DNA of 64,000 bases from Parvibaculum indicum (lineage in GTDB: Bacteria > Pseudomonadota > Alphaproteobacteria > Parvibaculales > Parvibaculaceae): positions 62,001 through 126,000 of the forward strand of contig NZ_JAASQO010000002.1 in NCBI RefSeq assembly GCF_011762095.1, read 5' to 3'. A model generated the notes under the pieces. The model ran no database searches. It saw nothing but the letters and a program-made list of their open reading frames with translations, and was not told where the DNA came from. A program made the translations under genes and the position numbers. How positions within the stretch are numbered: position 1 is the stretch's first letter; every line of letters starts with the position of its first letter. Positions 33,167 through 42,053 of this stretch are shown here, in pieces.

Positions 33167-36100
33167 AGCTCGGCATCTCCGGGAATCTCACCCGCACCTT
33201 CATTCAGTCGCCGCTGACGCCGCTCCTGCTCATCGCCTCGCTGGTGGTGGGTACGGTCGCGCTCATCTCGCTGCCGCGCGAGGAAGAACCGCAGATCAGC
33301 GTACCGATGATCGACATCATGGTGTCCACAAACGGCTATCGCGCCCGCGACGCGGTGGAACTCATCACCAAGCCGCTGGAAGACATCGTCAAGGGCATCA
33401 ACGGGGTGGAGCACACCTACTCCACCACCCAGGACGACAATGTGCTGGTAACGGCGCGCTTCCTCGTGGGCACGGATCAGGATACGGCGCTGCTGCGCGT
33501 ACACGAAAAGATCCGCGCCAATATCGACCGGCTTCCCAAGGGCATTCCCGAGCCGTTCATCGTCGGCCGCGGCATCAACGACGTGGCCATCGTGACGCTC
33601 ACCCTGACGCCGAAACCCGATGCGGCGAACCGCTGGACCGATAACGGCCTGCACCAGATCGCGCGCGAACTGCAGCATGAGCTGATGAAGGTCGACAATG
33701 TCGGCCTCACCTACATCGTCGGCGGCAGCCCCAACCAGATTCGCGTCGAACCCGATCCCGAGCGGCTCTCGCTTTACGGCATCACGCTCAACCAGCTCAC
33801 CGACAAGATCCAGAACGCCAACCGCACCATGAATGCGGGCGCCTTCACCCAGCTCGACACCACCACGCAGGTAACCGCGGGCGAAAGCCTGCAGGGCGTG
33901 CCCGATATCGGCAACCTGCTGCTGACCTCGCGCGACGGACGGCCCGTCTATGTGAAGGATGTGGCCGATATCGTGGTCGGCTCCAGCGAAAACGACCACC
34001 GCGCCTGGCAATTGACGGTGAACGCGCCCAGCCAAGGCGACGAAACGGGTCTGACCAGCCGCCCCGCCGTCACCCTTGCCTTCGCCAAGCGCAAGGGCGC
34101 CAATGCCGTGACGGTCGCGCACGACCTGTTGCAGCGGCTGGAGGTGCTGCAAACGCGCCTCATCCCGGGCGATGTGGAAGTGCATGTCACCCGCGACTAT
34201 GGCGAGACCGCGACCGAAAAGGCCGATGAACTTCTCTTCCACCTTGCGCTTGCCACCGTCTCCATCGTGATCCTCATCACGCTGGCCATCGGCTGGCGCG
34301 AAGGCGTGGTGGTCTTCGTCATCATCCCGACGACCATCCTGCTCACGCTCTTTGCGTCATGGATGATGGGCTACACCATCAACCGCGTGAGCCTTTTCGC
34401 GCTCATCTTCTCCATCGGCATCCTGGTGGACGACGCCATCGTGGTGGTGGAAAACATCATCCGCCACTGGAAGATGCGCGGCCGGAAGACGCTGGTGCAG
34501 TCGGCCATCGAAGCCGTGGCCGAAGTCGGTAACCCGACCATCATCGCAACGCTCACCATCATTGCGGCGCTGCTGCCCATGATGTTCGTGAGCGGCATGA
34601 TGGGCCCCTATATGAGCCCGATCCCGGCCAATGCTTCCATGGCGATGATCTTCTCCTTCTTCGTGGCGGTCATCATCACACCCTGGCTCTTGCTGAAGAT
34701 CGCAGGCAGGCGCTTCGAGCATGTGCGCCACGCCCCGGAAGCGGCGGATGTCGAAGCGCATCATGAACTGGGCAGGCTGGAGAAACTCTATCTGCGCATC
34801 TCCCGCCCCCTTCTGCGCGAGCGCAAGACGGCCAGACGCTTCGTGCTCGTCATCGGGGGCATCACCGCCGCCGTCTGCGTCCTGTTCGTCACGAAAAACG
34901 TGACGGTAAAGCTCCTGCCCTTCGACAACAAATCGGAGCTGCAGGTTGTCGTCGACCTGCCCGAAGGTTCCACGCTGGAAGAGACGGACCGTTTCCTCCA
35001 TGCCGCCGCCGACAAGCTGAAGGATCTGCCGGAACTCACCTCCATTCAGGCCTATGCGGGCACGGCGGCGCCCTTCAACTTCAACGGCCTCGTGCGCCAC
35101 TACTATCTGCGCGACCGTCCCGAGCAGGGCGATTTGCAGGTGAACCTGCTACCCAAGGGCGAACGCGACCGCGAAAGCCATGAGATCGCGCTCGATATAC
35201 GCCAGAGGCTGGCGGATCTCCCCCGTCCGGAAGGCACATATGTGCGCGTGGTGGAAGTGCCGCCCGGTCCGCCGGTTCTGGCAACGCTGCTGGCCGAGGT
35301 CTACGGCCCGACCGAACAGGCGCGCCGAGACGCGGCCCGCAAGGTGCTGGGCGCTTTCCGGGAGGTCCCCTTCGTGCGCGACATCGACACGACCTTCCAT
35401 GAACCCGGTCCGCGACTGCGCTTCATCATCGATCAGGAGAAGCTCGAATTTTACGGCGTCGAACAGCAGGCGGTCTACGACACCATCGCCACCATTGTCG
35501 GCGGGACGCAGATCGGCTTCTCGCAACGTGGCCACGGCGCAAAGCCTTATGAGATCGTGCTGCAACTACCGAAATCGGCGCAGTTCATGGGCGAACGCAT
35601 TCTCTCCACGCCGCTGCCCGCGGGCGGCACCGCGCGCACCGGCAAGAATGTCGAGCTGGGCGACGTCGTAACGCTGAAGACCGAGCGCGGCTCCTATCCG
35701 CTCTTCCGCCACAATGGACGCTTTGCCGAAATGGTGATGGCGGAGGTGGCCGGCGAATATGAGGCGCCCATCTACGGCATGTTCGCCGTGGAGGACCGGA
35801 TCGACGCAATGGACTGGGGCAGCGACGGCCCGCCCGCCATCGCACTCCACGGACAGCCGCTGGACGAATCCCGCATCACCCTGCTGTGGGACGGAGAATG
35901 GGAAGTGACCTACATCACCTTCCGCGATATGGGCGCAGCCTTCGCCGTGGCGATCCTCGGCATCTACCTGCTGGTGGTCGGCCAGTTCGGCTCGTTCAAG
36001 CTGCCGCTCGTTATCCTCGTGCCCGTGCCGCTGACGCTGATCGGCATCGTGCTCGGCCATTGGCTCTTCAATGCGGCCTTTACCGCAACCTCGATGATCG

Positions 36101-36420
36101 GCTTCATCGCATTGGCCGGCATCATCGTGCGAAACTCGATCCTGCTGGTGGACTTCATCCGTCACCGCCAGGCGGCGGGCTCGGTGCTGCGCGAGGCCTT
36201 GCTCGAAGCAGGCGCGATCCGCTTCAAGCCCATCGTACTCACCGCGGGCGCGGCCATGATCGGCGCCGCCTTCATCATGACGGACCCGATCTTCCAGGGT
36301 CTGGCGATTTCGATGGTCTTCGGCCTGGCCTCGTCCACCGCGCTGACGATCCTCGTCATCCCGGCCATTTATGTCTGGCTGCGCGACGACGACAGGGGCT
36401 TCGGCAAGATGGAAGAGTGA
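33163..36420 (+). CDS. RND efflux transporter inner-membrane subunit
   Basis: The pump has 1085 residues with two 6-helix halves and large periplasmic loops. TM4 carries FSIGILVDDAIVVVENII, whose Asp pair is part of the proton relay, and later IGFIALAGIIVRNSILLVDFI. N-terminal SPLTPLLLIASLVVGTVALI is TM1. The periplasmic motif DIMVSTNGYRARDAVELITKPLED and the long inserted insert (DVEAHHELGRLEKLYLRIS) are close to the AcrB/MexB-CusA superfamily; the substrate is unknown. It is cotranscribed with the adaptor. A 12-bp hairpin follows. Confidence 0.9.
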   Translation: MKLGISGNLTRTFIQSPLTPLLLIASLVVGTVALISLPREEEPQISVPMIDIMVSTNGYRARDAVELITKPLEDIVKGINGVEHTYSTTQDDNVLVTARFLVGTDQDTALLRVHEKIRANIDRLPKGIPEPFIVGRGINDVAIVTLTLTPKPDAANRWTDNGLHQIARELQHELMKVDNVGLTYIVGGSPNQIRVEPDPERLSLYGITLNQLTDKIQNANRTMNAGAFTQLDTTTQVTAGESLQGVPDIGNLLLTSRDGRPVYVKDVADIVVGSSENDHRAWQLTVNAPSQGDETGLTSRPAVTLAFAKRKGANAVTVAHDLLQRLEVLQTRLIPGDVEVHVTRDYGETATEKADELLFHLALATVSIVILITLAIGWREGVVVFVIIPTTILLTLFASWMMGYTINRVSLFALIFSIGILVDDAIVVVENIIRHWKMRGRKTLVQSAIEAVAEVGNPTIIATLTIIAALLPMMFVSGMMGPYMSPIPANASMAMIFSFFVAVIITPWLLLKIAGRRFEHVRHAPEAADVEAHHELGRLEKLYLRISRPLLRERKTARRFVLVIGGITAAVCVLFVTKNVTVKLLPFDNKSELQVVVDLPEGSTLEETDRFLHAAADKLKDLPELTSIQAYAGTAAPFNFNGLVRHYYLRDRPEQGDLQVNLLPKGERDRESHEIALDIRQRLADLPRPEGTYVRVVEVPPGPPVLATLLAEVYGPTEQARRDAARKVLGAFREVPFVRDIDTTFHEPGPRLRFIIDQEKLEFYGVEQQAVYDTIATIVGGTQIGFSQRGHGAKPYEIVLQLPKSAQFMGERILSTPLPAGGTARTGKNVELGDVVTLKTERGSYPLFRHNGRFAEMVMAEVAGEYEAPIYGMFAVEDRIDAMDWGSDGPPAIALHGQPLDESRITLLWDGEWEVTYITFRDMGAAFAVAILGIYLLVVGQFGSFKLPLVILVPVPLTLIGIVLGHWLFNAAFTATSMIGFIALAGIIVRNSILLVDFIRHRQAAGSVLREALLEAGAIRFKPIVLTAGAAMIGAAFIMTDPIFQGLAISMVFGLASSTALTILVIPAIYVWLRDDDRGFGKMEE

Positions 36421-36428
36421 ACAGGACA

Positions 36429-36456
36429 GCTGCCTGAGGGATAACCCTCAGGCAGC
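36429..36456. terminator. hairpin between convergent RND and histidine kinase genes
   Basis: GCTGCCTGAGGG (36429-36440), ATAA, and CCCTCAGGCAGC (36445-36456) form a perfect 12-bp stem. It has no T run, and the kinase stop codon lies within the descending arm, so it may act as a two-sided transcription or mRNA end. Confidence 0.6.
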
Positions 36457-37887
36457 GTCCACCGCGTGCGCGCCGCCGCATTCAGCGCGCTCGAACGGTA
36501 GCTCGAACCAGAAGAGAGCCCCCTCGCCGTCCCGCCCGCTGGCGCCGATATCGCCATCCATAAGCGCGACGAGCTTGGAACAAATGGCGAGACCGAGCCC
36601 CGTGCCGCCGAAATTCTTCGACACCGAGCTGTTGGCCTGAACGAAGGGCCGGAAAAGCTTCCGGGCGACCTCATCCGAAAACCCGATCCCCGTATCCGCC
36701 ACTTCAAAGCGCACGGTCACGCGCTTGCTGCCGGAGGATACAACGAAAGCGTTCAGCGAGACGCGGCCGCCTTCCGGCGTGAACTTCACCGCGTTGGAAA
36801 TGAGGTTGGAAAGAATTTGCCGCAGGCGGCCCTCATCCCCGAGCACGGTGACGCCGTCCAGCGTATCGTAATGACAGTCGAATTCGACCTGCTCGTCGCC
36901 GGCGCGGCGCGCCCAGAAACTCATGCTCTCCATGAAATCGTCGAGACGCATCCGCTCGCGCGCAAGCTCGATACGATCGGCCTCCATCTTCGAGAAGTCG
37001 AGCACATCGTCCAGGATCGACAGGAGATTATGCGAGGCGCTGCGAATGTAACCGCCATATTCGCGTGTCTTTTCGTCTTCGCCCCTGCTTGCCAGCAGAT
37101 CCGAAAATCCGACGACCGCATTCATCGGTGTACGGATTTCATGGCTCATCATGGCAAGGAACGAGGATTTGACGCGATTGGCCTCCTCCGCGCGGTCGCG
37201 CTGGCGCTCCGCCTCAACCTTCGCCTGCGACAATTCCTGAACCAGAAGCTGCTTTTCGCGGACATGCTTTTCGTTTTCGATGATGTTGCGGAACAGGTCG
37301 TGGCGGATATTCATCTGCGAGACGGAAAGCGAGATAACGCCGGCAACAAGAAGCCCGAAGAAAACGAAGTCGATGGCCGCCCAGTGATACTGCGCGGCAA
37401 AGGGCGGTATCACGAACCCGACAAGCGCGATGGACGCGGCAAGAATGGCATGTTTGGGCTGCAAGGGCGGATCGGCGCACATGGTCGCAATCTGCGTGGC
37501 GGCAAGACACGCCACCAGAAAGGTCTGCTTGAAACCAGGTGCGAAAAGCGCCGCGATGAGCGGCAGCAGGAGCATCAGATATATGACGCCGACATAGATC
37601 GCGAGTTCGCGCAGATGAACGCCCAGATCGATCGTCTCTATCTCGCGCTTGATCGTCTTGCGCCATTCCCGCGCCGCGAGATCGATAATGGCCGGCACCA
37701 GGCCCGATGCCAGCGCGGCCGACACGTTGCCCCATGCCTCCCATCCGACATAACCGATAAGCAGGGGGTAATACGGAAAACGCAGCAGGAACAACCGGTC
37801 CTGGAACTCGACCCAGCTAAGGAGATAACGCCGAAGAATAGCGTCCTCGTCGGTTGTCATGGAGCTGCCCCGTTTCACTCTGGCCAT
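36448..37887 (-). CDS. membrane sensor histidine kinase
   Basis: The product has 479 residues. The N-terminal half contains about five to six hydrophobic segments (from PLLIGYVGWEAW through DFVFFGLLVAGVISLSV), a coiled linker (QLLVQELSQAKVEAERQRDRAEEAN), then HisKA with His249 (MMSHEIRTPMNAVVGF) and HATPase_c (DTGIGFSDEVARKLFRPF, GGTGLGLAI). There is no receiver domain, so a separate response regulator is needed and none is next to it. The SSF-like membrane sensor has no recognised ligand. Its start is an ATG at 37887. Confidence 0.9.
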   Translation of the reverse strand: MARVKRGSSMTTDEDAILRRYLLSWVEFQDRLFLLRFPYYPLLIGYVGWEAWGNVSAALASGLVPAIIDLAAREWRKTIKREIETIDLGVHLRELAIYVGVIYLMLLLPLIAALFAPGFKQTFLVACLAATQIATMCADPPLQPKHAILAASIALVGFVIPPFAAQYHWAAIDFVFFGLLVAGVISLSVSQMNIRHDLFRNIIENEKHVREKQLLVQELSQAKVEAERQRDRAEEANRVKSSFLAMMSHEIRTPMNAVVGFSDLLASRGEDEKTREYGGYIRSASHNLLSILDDVLDFSKMEADRIELARERMRLDDFMESMSFWARRAGDEQVEFDCHYDTLDGVTVLGDEGRLRQILSNLISNAVKFTPEGGRVSLNAFVVSSGSKRVTVRFEVADTGIGFSDEVARKLFRPFVQANSSVSKNFGGTGLGLAICSKLVALMDGDIGASGRDGEGALFWFELPFERAECGGAHAVDAA

Positions 37888-38191
37888 GGCCGAGTATGTG
37901 GAGGCTTCCTTTAAGCGGGGATGACCGGGATCGTTCGAATTTTAACGAACGCGGCTTTGCGGCTGCTGGGGTAAATTTGGGGTTACGGCAAGGCGCACCA
38001 GACTTGGCCTTCGCAGACAGGTGAACCGCCCCAAGTCGATCCGATCATTCCCGAAAATCATTCATAAACGATGAAGGCACGCACCGCCCGGTTACACCCC
38101 CATGCCGGCAGGCTATGCTTTTCAAAAGCAGGCGCGAAAATGCCCCGAAGCCATATCCGGCCGGGCGCCGACCTGCGACAGGGAGGACGAT
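37888..38191. other. 304-bp divergent promoter region with 6-bp inverted repeat
   Basis: This spacer separates the kinase gene (minus) and the SDR gene (plus). CGTTCG (37932-37937) and CGAACG (37946-37951) flank AATTTTAA, a site with operator form about 45-65 bp before the kinase start. The SDR ribosome site GGGAGGA ends the region. No coding frame here looks real. Confidence 0.45.
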
Positions 38192-39169
38192 ATGAGCACG
38201 AGCGATCAACAGCCGCTCCATTCGGGATTCAACGGCAAGACATCGGTCGGCGAGGTGCTGGAAGGTGCCGAACTGAGCGGCAAAACGGCAATCGTCACCG
38301 GCGGGTATAGCGGCATCGGGCTCGAGCTGGTGCGCGCCATGGCGGAAAGAGGCGCGAAGATCGTCGTCCCCGTCCGCTCGCCGGAAAAGGCCAGGGAAAG
38401 CCTTGTCGGGATCGCCGGCGACATTGTCCCCCATGAAATGGACCTTGGCGACCTCGCCTCGGTGCGCCGCTTCGCCGGGGAAGTAACCGACACCGCACCC
38501 CGGCTGGATTTTCTCATCAACAATGCCGGCATCATGGCCTGCCCCGAAACACGGGTCGGCCCGGGCTGGGAGGCGCAATTCGGCGTGAACCATATGGGGC
38601 ACTTCGCACTCGCCAGGGCGCTGTGGCCGCTTCTCACGGCCTCGCCGGGACTGCGCGTCGTCGCGCTCTCCTCCACCGGGCACAAGCGCTCCGACGTGCT
38701 TTGGGACGACATCCAGTTCGGGAAGACGCCCTATGACAAATGGGTCGCCTATGGGCAGGCAAAGACCGCGAATGCGCTCTTTGCCAATGCGCTGTCGCGC
38801 CGCCTCGGCGATACGGGCGGCCTCGCCTTTTCGGTGCATCCGGGCGGCATCTTCACACCGCTCCAGCGACACCTCGCCCAGGAGGAAATGATCGCTCTCG
38901 GCTGGCTGAACGAGAACGGCGAATTGTCGGAACTGGCAAAACAGGGCTTCAAGACGCCCGAACAGGGCTGCGCGACCACCGCCTGGGCCGCGACCTCTTC
39001 ATTGCTGGAGGGCAAACCCGGCGTCTATTGCGAGGATTGCGACATCGCCCAACCCACCGACCCCGAAAGCCCCTTCGCCAGATTCCGCGGCGTCGACGCC
39101 CATGCCTGCAACGACGAAGCCGCCGAACGCCTGTGGGAAATCAGCGAGAGGCTTCTGAACGAAGCGTGA
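38192..39169 (+). CDS. short-chain dehydrogenase/reductase (retinol-dehydrogenase-like)
   Basis: This 325-residue SDR has an N-terminal extension of about 30 residues, TGGYSGIG as the nucleotide loop, NNAG (DFLINNAGIMACPETR), Ser in ALSSTGHK, and the YxxxK pair (WVAYGQAKTANALFA). The HPGGIFTPLQRH segment is typical of the WWOX/retinol dehydrogenase-like subgroup. The substrate is unknown. ATG 38192 follows GGGAGGACGAT. It is probably single, with the HD hydrolase after 116 bp. Confidence 0.88.
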   Translation: MSTSDQQPLHSGFNGKTSVGEVLEGAELSGKTAIVTGGYSGIGLELVRAMAERGAKIVVPVRSPEKARESLVGIAGDIVPHEMDLGDLASVRRFAGEVTDTAPRLDFLINNAGIMACPETRVGPGWEAQFGVNHMGHFALARALWPLLTASPGLRVVALSSTGHKRSDVLWDDIQFGKTPYDKWVAYGQAKTANALFANALSRRLGDTGGLAFSVHPGGIFTPLQRHLAQEEMIALGWLNENGELSELAKQGFKTPEQGCATTAWAATSSLLEGKPGVYCEDCDIAQPTDPESPFARFRGVDAHACNDEAAERLWEISERLLNEA

Positions 39170-39285
39170 GGATGAAGATTGGTAGCGGAGGTCCGCTACA
39201 TGCCATTACCCACTACATCCGAGCCCCTGTTTTCCTTTCGTTCCGACCGGAACGGGCGCCTGCGCGCCTGACATAGGAGGATTTC

Positions 39286-39819
39286 ATGCCCAGCGAACTC
39301 TATATCGCCGCCCGCGCCTTCGCCGCCGGCGCCCATGCGGCCATCGGCCAGACCCGGAAATACACCGGCAGGCCCTATGTCGAACATCCCATCGCGGTCG
39401 CGGAGATCGTCCTGAATATCGGCTGTTCCGAGGAAGTCGCCGCCGCGGCTCTTCTTCACGATGTCGTGGAGGATACGGCCGTCACGCCCGATATCGTTCA
39501 GGCGGCCTTCGGACTGCGGGTAAGGGAACTCGTTGAAGAGGTGACGGACGTTTCCCGGCCGGAAGACGGAAATCGAACCCGGCGCAAAGCCATGGATCGC
39601 GCGCATCTGGCGAAGGCGAGCCCGGAGGGGCAGACCATCAAGCTCGCCGACATGATCGACAATTCCCGCTCCATCGCCCGCCACGATCCTGACTTCGCCA
39701 GGGTTTATATGAGGGAGAAGCAGGCCCTGCTGGAGGTGCTGACGCAGGGCGACGACCGGCTTCTGCACCATGCGAGATCGATAGTCAGTGCCTATTTCGC
39801 CGAATTCCCGGCCGAATGA
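39286..39819 (+). CDS. HD-domain hydrolase, small alarmone hydrolase-like
   Basis: The protein has 177 residues. The HD core reads YVEHPIAVAEIV..AAAALLHDVVEDTAVTPD, which matches the N-terminal hydrolase part of RelA/SpoT and MESH1, with His and the HD pair for metal binding. A later segment NRTRRKAMDRAHLAKASPEGQTIKLADMIDNSRSI includes the conserved K-L-A-D-x-x-D-N. It could remove pyrophosphate from ppGpp; other nucleotides are possible. AGGAGGATTTC precedes ATG 39286. It is the last clear host gene before the prophage. Confidence 0.85.
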   Translation: MPSELYIAARAFAAGAHAAIGQTRKYTGRPYVEHPIAVAEIVLNIGCSEEVAAAALLHDVVEDTAVTPDIVQAAFGLRVRELVEEVTDVSRPEDGNRTRRKAMDRAHLAKASPEGQTIKLADMIDNSRSIARHDPDFARVYMREKQALLEVLTQGDDRLLHHARSIVSAYFAEFPAE

Positions 39820-39858
39820 CGAACGGTATTGCCCGGATCGCGCGCCCGGCGCCTTATC

Positions 39859-40023
39859 ATGAGATGTGTATTTAAACACACTGCGATCCGGGTCAATATC
39901 ACGGCCCCGGAAGACGCCATGCAGGAAATCGACGCCTATGCGGAAGAACACGGGTTCACCCGGTCCGGCTTCCTCATCCAGGCCGCCATGGAGAAAGTGC
40001 GGACGCCGAAGCGGGCCGCCTGA
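39859..40023 (+). CDS. ribbon-helix-helix protein, HicB C-terminal-like (likely remnant or orphan antitoxin)
   Basis: The product has 54 residues. The core IRVNITAPEDAMQEIDAYAEEHGFTRSGFLIQAAMEK reads as the DNA-binding domain of HicB-type antitoxins (strand, helix, turn GFTRSGF, helix), in a short form. The N-terminal HicB fold is absent, and no HicA toxin is next to it. It could be a truncated antitoxin at the edge of a mobile element, or an orphan regulator. A start at 39829 would add 10 residues. Ribosome-site evidence is poor for both. Confidence 0.5.
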   Translation: MRCVFKHTAIRVNITAPEDAMQEIDAYAEEHGFTRSGFLIQAAMEKVRTPKRAA

Positions 40024-40037
40024 GAAAGGATTTGCCC

Positions 40038-40211
40038 TTGAGAAACCGCGCTCTTATTGCCTCCATCGACCAGAAGCTGCAGGCGTCCCTCAATTCGCTT
40101 GCCGGGGTTTCGCGCCATGACGACAAGATCGTCTATCTGATCGAGGCGGCGGAGCGATCGATCAAAGAGGCGAAAGGCGACCTCCAGGCCCTCGCCCGGC
40201 AAGCCGATTAG
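40038..40211 (+). CDS. small helical protein of unknown function, TTG start
   Basis: The frame TTG (40038) to TAG (40211) encodes 57 residues and is too short to be in many gene lists. It has AAAGGA with an 8-base gap before the TTG, and a strongly helical, amphipathic sequence (KIVYLIEAAERSIKEAKGDL), so it looks coded. It follows the RHH gene by 14 bp and may be cotranscribed with it. No family is recognised. A prophage terminator facing the other way lies just downstream. Confidence 0.45.
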   Translation: MRNRALIASIDQKLQASLNSLAGVSRHDDKIVYLIEAAERSIKEAKGDLQALARQAD

Positions 40212-40250
40212 AGCATCCGCCGGCTTGAAGCGCCCCACGCCTGAAACGAG

Positions 40251-40287
40251 AAAAGAGGCCCGCCATCCGGCGTACCGGAGGCGGGCC
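40251..40287 (-). terminator. intrinsic terminator at the end of the prophage lysis operon
   Basis: In minus-strand sense GGCCCGCC, an inner CCGG stem and GGCGGGCC are followed by TCTTTTCTCG. A second hairpin, GTCCCTAAGGGAC (40303-40315), with TTTCC after it, comes first. The pair ends the leftward operon and marks about where phage genes give way to host DNA. Confidence 0.7.
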
Positions 40288-40346
40288 AGTTCAGGGAGGA
40301 AAGTCCCTAAGGGACTGGCAGCCATTACCCGGACTGCCGGCGGGAT

Positions 40347-40916
40347 TCAGCAGGTGGCCAGCGCGAGTGCACCCCACAGCATGGCACCGAAGGCCGGTTC
40401 GGCCACTTTCAGCGGATCGTCCGTCCACCCTTCCTCGAGCGCGACCCAGCCGAGGCAATAGGCCGGCGGCTTCATGAGACCCGCCGCCAGAAGCCACAGA
40501 GCGGCCTCCCAGCGCCCGGTGGCCAGCGCCACCAGAAGCAGCGGCAAAACGATCAGGCAGCCGTTCAGGGCAAGCGCGGCGACATCGTGCCACCACGGCG
40601 GAAGGTCGAACCGCCTCAGCCAGCGCGCATACCACTCGTCCTTTTGCCCGTCCGCCGGGGCGCCGTCTTCCGCATGCCCGAGATCGATATGCGAGGCGTG
40701 GCCTGTCAGGAGCGCGGCGAAGGTAAGCCCGAATATGGCGACGAAAAGAAAGGGGCTTTCCGTCCACGACACGGCAATAAGGGCAAAGGGCATCGCCAGC
40801 CACGCCACGATGAAGTCCTTGATGAGGGCGGCGCGGGTATCGGTCACCCTGCGGCCCCGCGCCCGATAGAGAAAACCGCCGCCGGCGGCGGCTACCAGCA
40901 CCAGGATTGCAGTCAT
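40347..40916 (-). CDS. phage membrane protein, last gene of lysis operon (holin-like candidate)
   Basis: This 189-residue protein has about four hydrophobic segments: MTAILVLVAAAGGGFLY, FIVAWLAMPFALIAV, PFLFVAIFGLTFAALL and ALNGCLIVLPLLLVALATG. Its start overlaps the Rz stop (ATGA). Position after the endolysin and spanin genes suggests a holin or an associated membrane function, but it is large for a holin and the family is not recognised. A pair of hairpins follows the stop. Confidence 0.7.
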   Translation of the reverse strand: MTAILVLVAAAGGGFLYRARGRRVTDTRAALIKDFIVAWLAMPFALIAVSWTESPFLFVAIFGLTFAALLTGHASHIDLGHAEDGAPADGQKDEWYARWLRRFDLPPWWHDVAALALNGCLIVLPLLLVALATGRWEAALWLLAAGLMKPPAYCLGWVALEEGWTDDPLKVAEPAFGAMLWGALALATC

Positions 40917-41395
40917 TTCCGTCCCTCGAGTATTTCTAGTCGGTCGATACAGGCGTTGAGCTGAACGAACTGCCCTCCGCAGAGCCCTCGGAGAGCCCAA
41001 ATATCCTGTCGAACAGCGGGAGAGGGTTCGCAGGACGCTGCATGATCCACGCCGGCGTTTTGTCCGCCTCCCCCCTCTTCGTCTCGACATATTCCGTCGA
41101 TGCGCAGCCGCCTGCGGCCAGCATCAACATCAGCGCGAAGACGCTCGTTCTCGGCACGAACATTCGAAAGCTCCTCGGTTCTTTGCTTGTCGGAAGCCGA
41201 GAGCGCCGCATTGACCTTGCGCAGGCGCTCCGCCTCTTTGTTGCCGCGCTCGATCAGCGCCTTCTGGTCGGACACCTCTTTCTCAAGCCTCTCGACTTCG
41301 GCGCTCTGATCGGCGTCATGATGGCCCTTCTGGTAACCAAGTACACCGGCGGCAATGAGAGCCAGAAACCCGCCCAGAAGGAGATACGATCTCAT
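40913..41395 (-). CDS. i-spanin (Rz-like) lysis protein
   Basis: The protein has 160 residues. An N-terminal anchor MRSYLLLGGFLALIAAGVLG is followed by a long coiled coil (AEVERLEKEVSDQKALIERGNKEAERLRKVNAALSASDKQRTEEL), the form of inner-membrane spanin Rz. A second frame inside it (40936-41163) encodes a lipoprotein fitting Rz1. Rz and Rz1 span the periplasm and fuse the membranes as the last step of lysis. ATGA overlaps join it to the endolysin gene before it and the membrane protein gene after it. Confidence 0.82.
   Translation of the reverse strand: MRSYLLLGGFLALIAAGVLGYQKGHHDADQSAEVERLEKEVSDQKALIERGNKEAERLRKVNAALSASDKQRTEELSNVRAENERLRADVDAGRRRLRIDGICRDEEGGGGQNAGVDHAASCEPSPAVRQDIWALRGLCGGQFVQLNACIDRLEILEGRK
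40936..41163 (-). CDS. o-spanin (Rz1-like) lipoprotein, embedded in the Rz gene
   Basis: This 75-residue frame is entirely inside the Rz gene in another frame. It has a lipoprotein signal, MFVPRTSVFALMLMLAAGG-C, with lipobox LAAGGC, then a short charged and proline-containing tail (RPANPLP). GAGGAG lies 8 bases before ATG 41163. The nested layout matches the classical Rz/Rz1 gene pair. No other function is expected. Confidence 0.85.
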   Translation of the reverse strand: MFVPRTSVFALMLMLAAGGCASTEYVETKRGEADKTPAWIMQRPANPLPLFDRIFGLSEGSAEGSSFSSTPVSTD

Positions 41396-42018
41396 GCCGC
41401 GTCCCTTTCCGGCCGGACCATCGGCAGGGGGACATTGTCGTTGCCCGGATCTGCGAGCTGCCGGAAGCCTTCCACGCAGAGCGCATGCTCCACGTCGCGG
41501 CGCTTGACGAGGCCGGGTAGTGAGCGGCGATTGCGCTTGGGTGTCGCGCAGGGCCCTTCGATATCGCCTTGCCCCTCGACTGTTTTTACACACACCCACC
41601 GCTTCAGCTCCGCGCAGGCAGGTGCGCCCTCGCCGACATTCAGGCGGCGAAGCAGCGTGGATTTCCGGAACGCCCCCTCGCCGACATTGAACACGAAGGA
41701 TGCCAGCGCCGCCCGCGTCGCATCGCCCAGGGGCACCCGGACATATTTATCGACCGCGGCGAAGGCAACGCCCAGATCGCCTTTCAGCAGGGCGTCGCAC
41801 TCTGCTTCGGAATAGACCCGCTCCATCTCCACGCCGCCCGTATGGCCGACGCAGACGGTAGGGATGCCCACCGGATCGACATAGGGCGTCGGCTCATATC
41901 CCTCGAAATATGTCACCGTCGCCATGGCGAGCGCGATCGCGCCGCCGCCGATTGCCTTTGCGAGGCGGCCGCGCAAAAGCGCAGGCAGCGCCGCGAGCGC
42001 TTTCCCGGTATCCATCAT
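41392..42018 (-). CDS. SAR-type endolysin, GH24 phage lysozyme
   Basis: The protein has 208 residues. The N-terminal stretch AKAIGGGAIALAMATVTYF is a Gly/Ala-rich hydrophobic segment of the signal-anchor-release type. The catalytic set follows: Glu in YFEGY, an 8-residue gap to Asp in YVDPVG, and a 5-residue gap to Thr in IPTVCVGHTGG, the E-8-D-5-T pattern of T4-type lysozymes. It cleaves peptidoglycan glycan. ATG 42018 was chosen; a TTG codon 12 bases upstream continues the frame, and ATG 42015 is also possible. Its stop overlaps the Rz start (ATGA). Confidence 0.88.
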   Translation of the reverse strand: MMDTGKALAALPALLRGRLAKAIGGGAIALAMATVTYFEGYEPTPYVDPVGIPTVCVGHTGGVEMERVYSEAECDALLKGDLGVAFAAVDKYVRVPLGDATRAALASFVFNVGEGAFRKSTLLRRLNVGEGAPACAELKRWVCVKTVEGQGDIEGPCATPKRNRRSLPGLVKRRDVEHALCVEGFRQLADPGNDNVPLPMVRPERDAA

Positions 42019-42032
42019 TCGCTTGTCCAATA

Positions 42033-42053
42033 AAAAAGCCGCCCTGAGGCGGC
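42033..42053 (-). terminator. intrinsic terminator upstream of the lysis operon
   Basis: In minus-strand sense GCCGCC, TCAG and GGCGGC are followed by TTTTTTATT. It stands just before the endolysin start, so leftward transcripts from the tail genes end here unless antiterminated, as in lambdoid late transcription. Confidence 0.75.
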
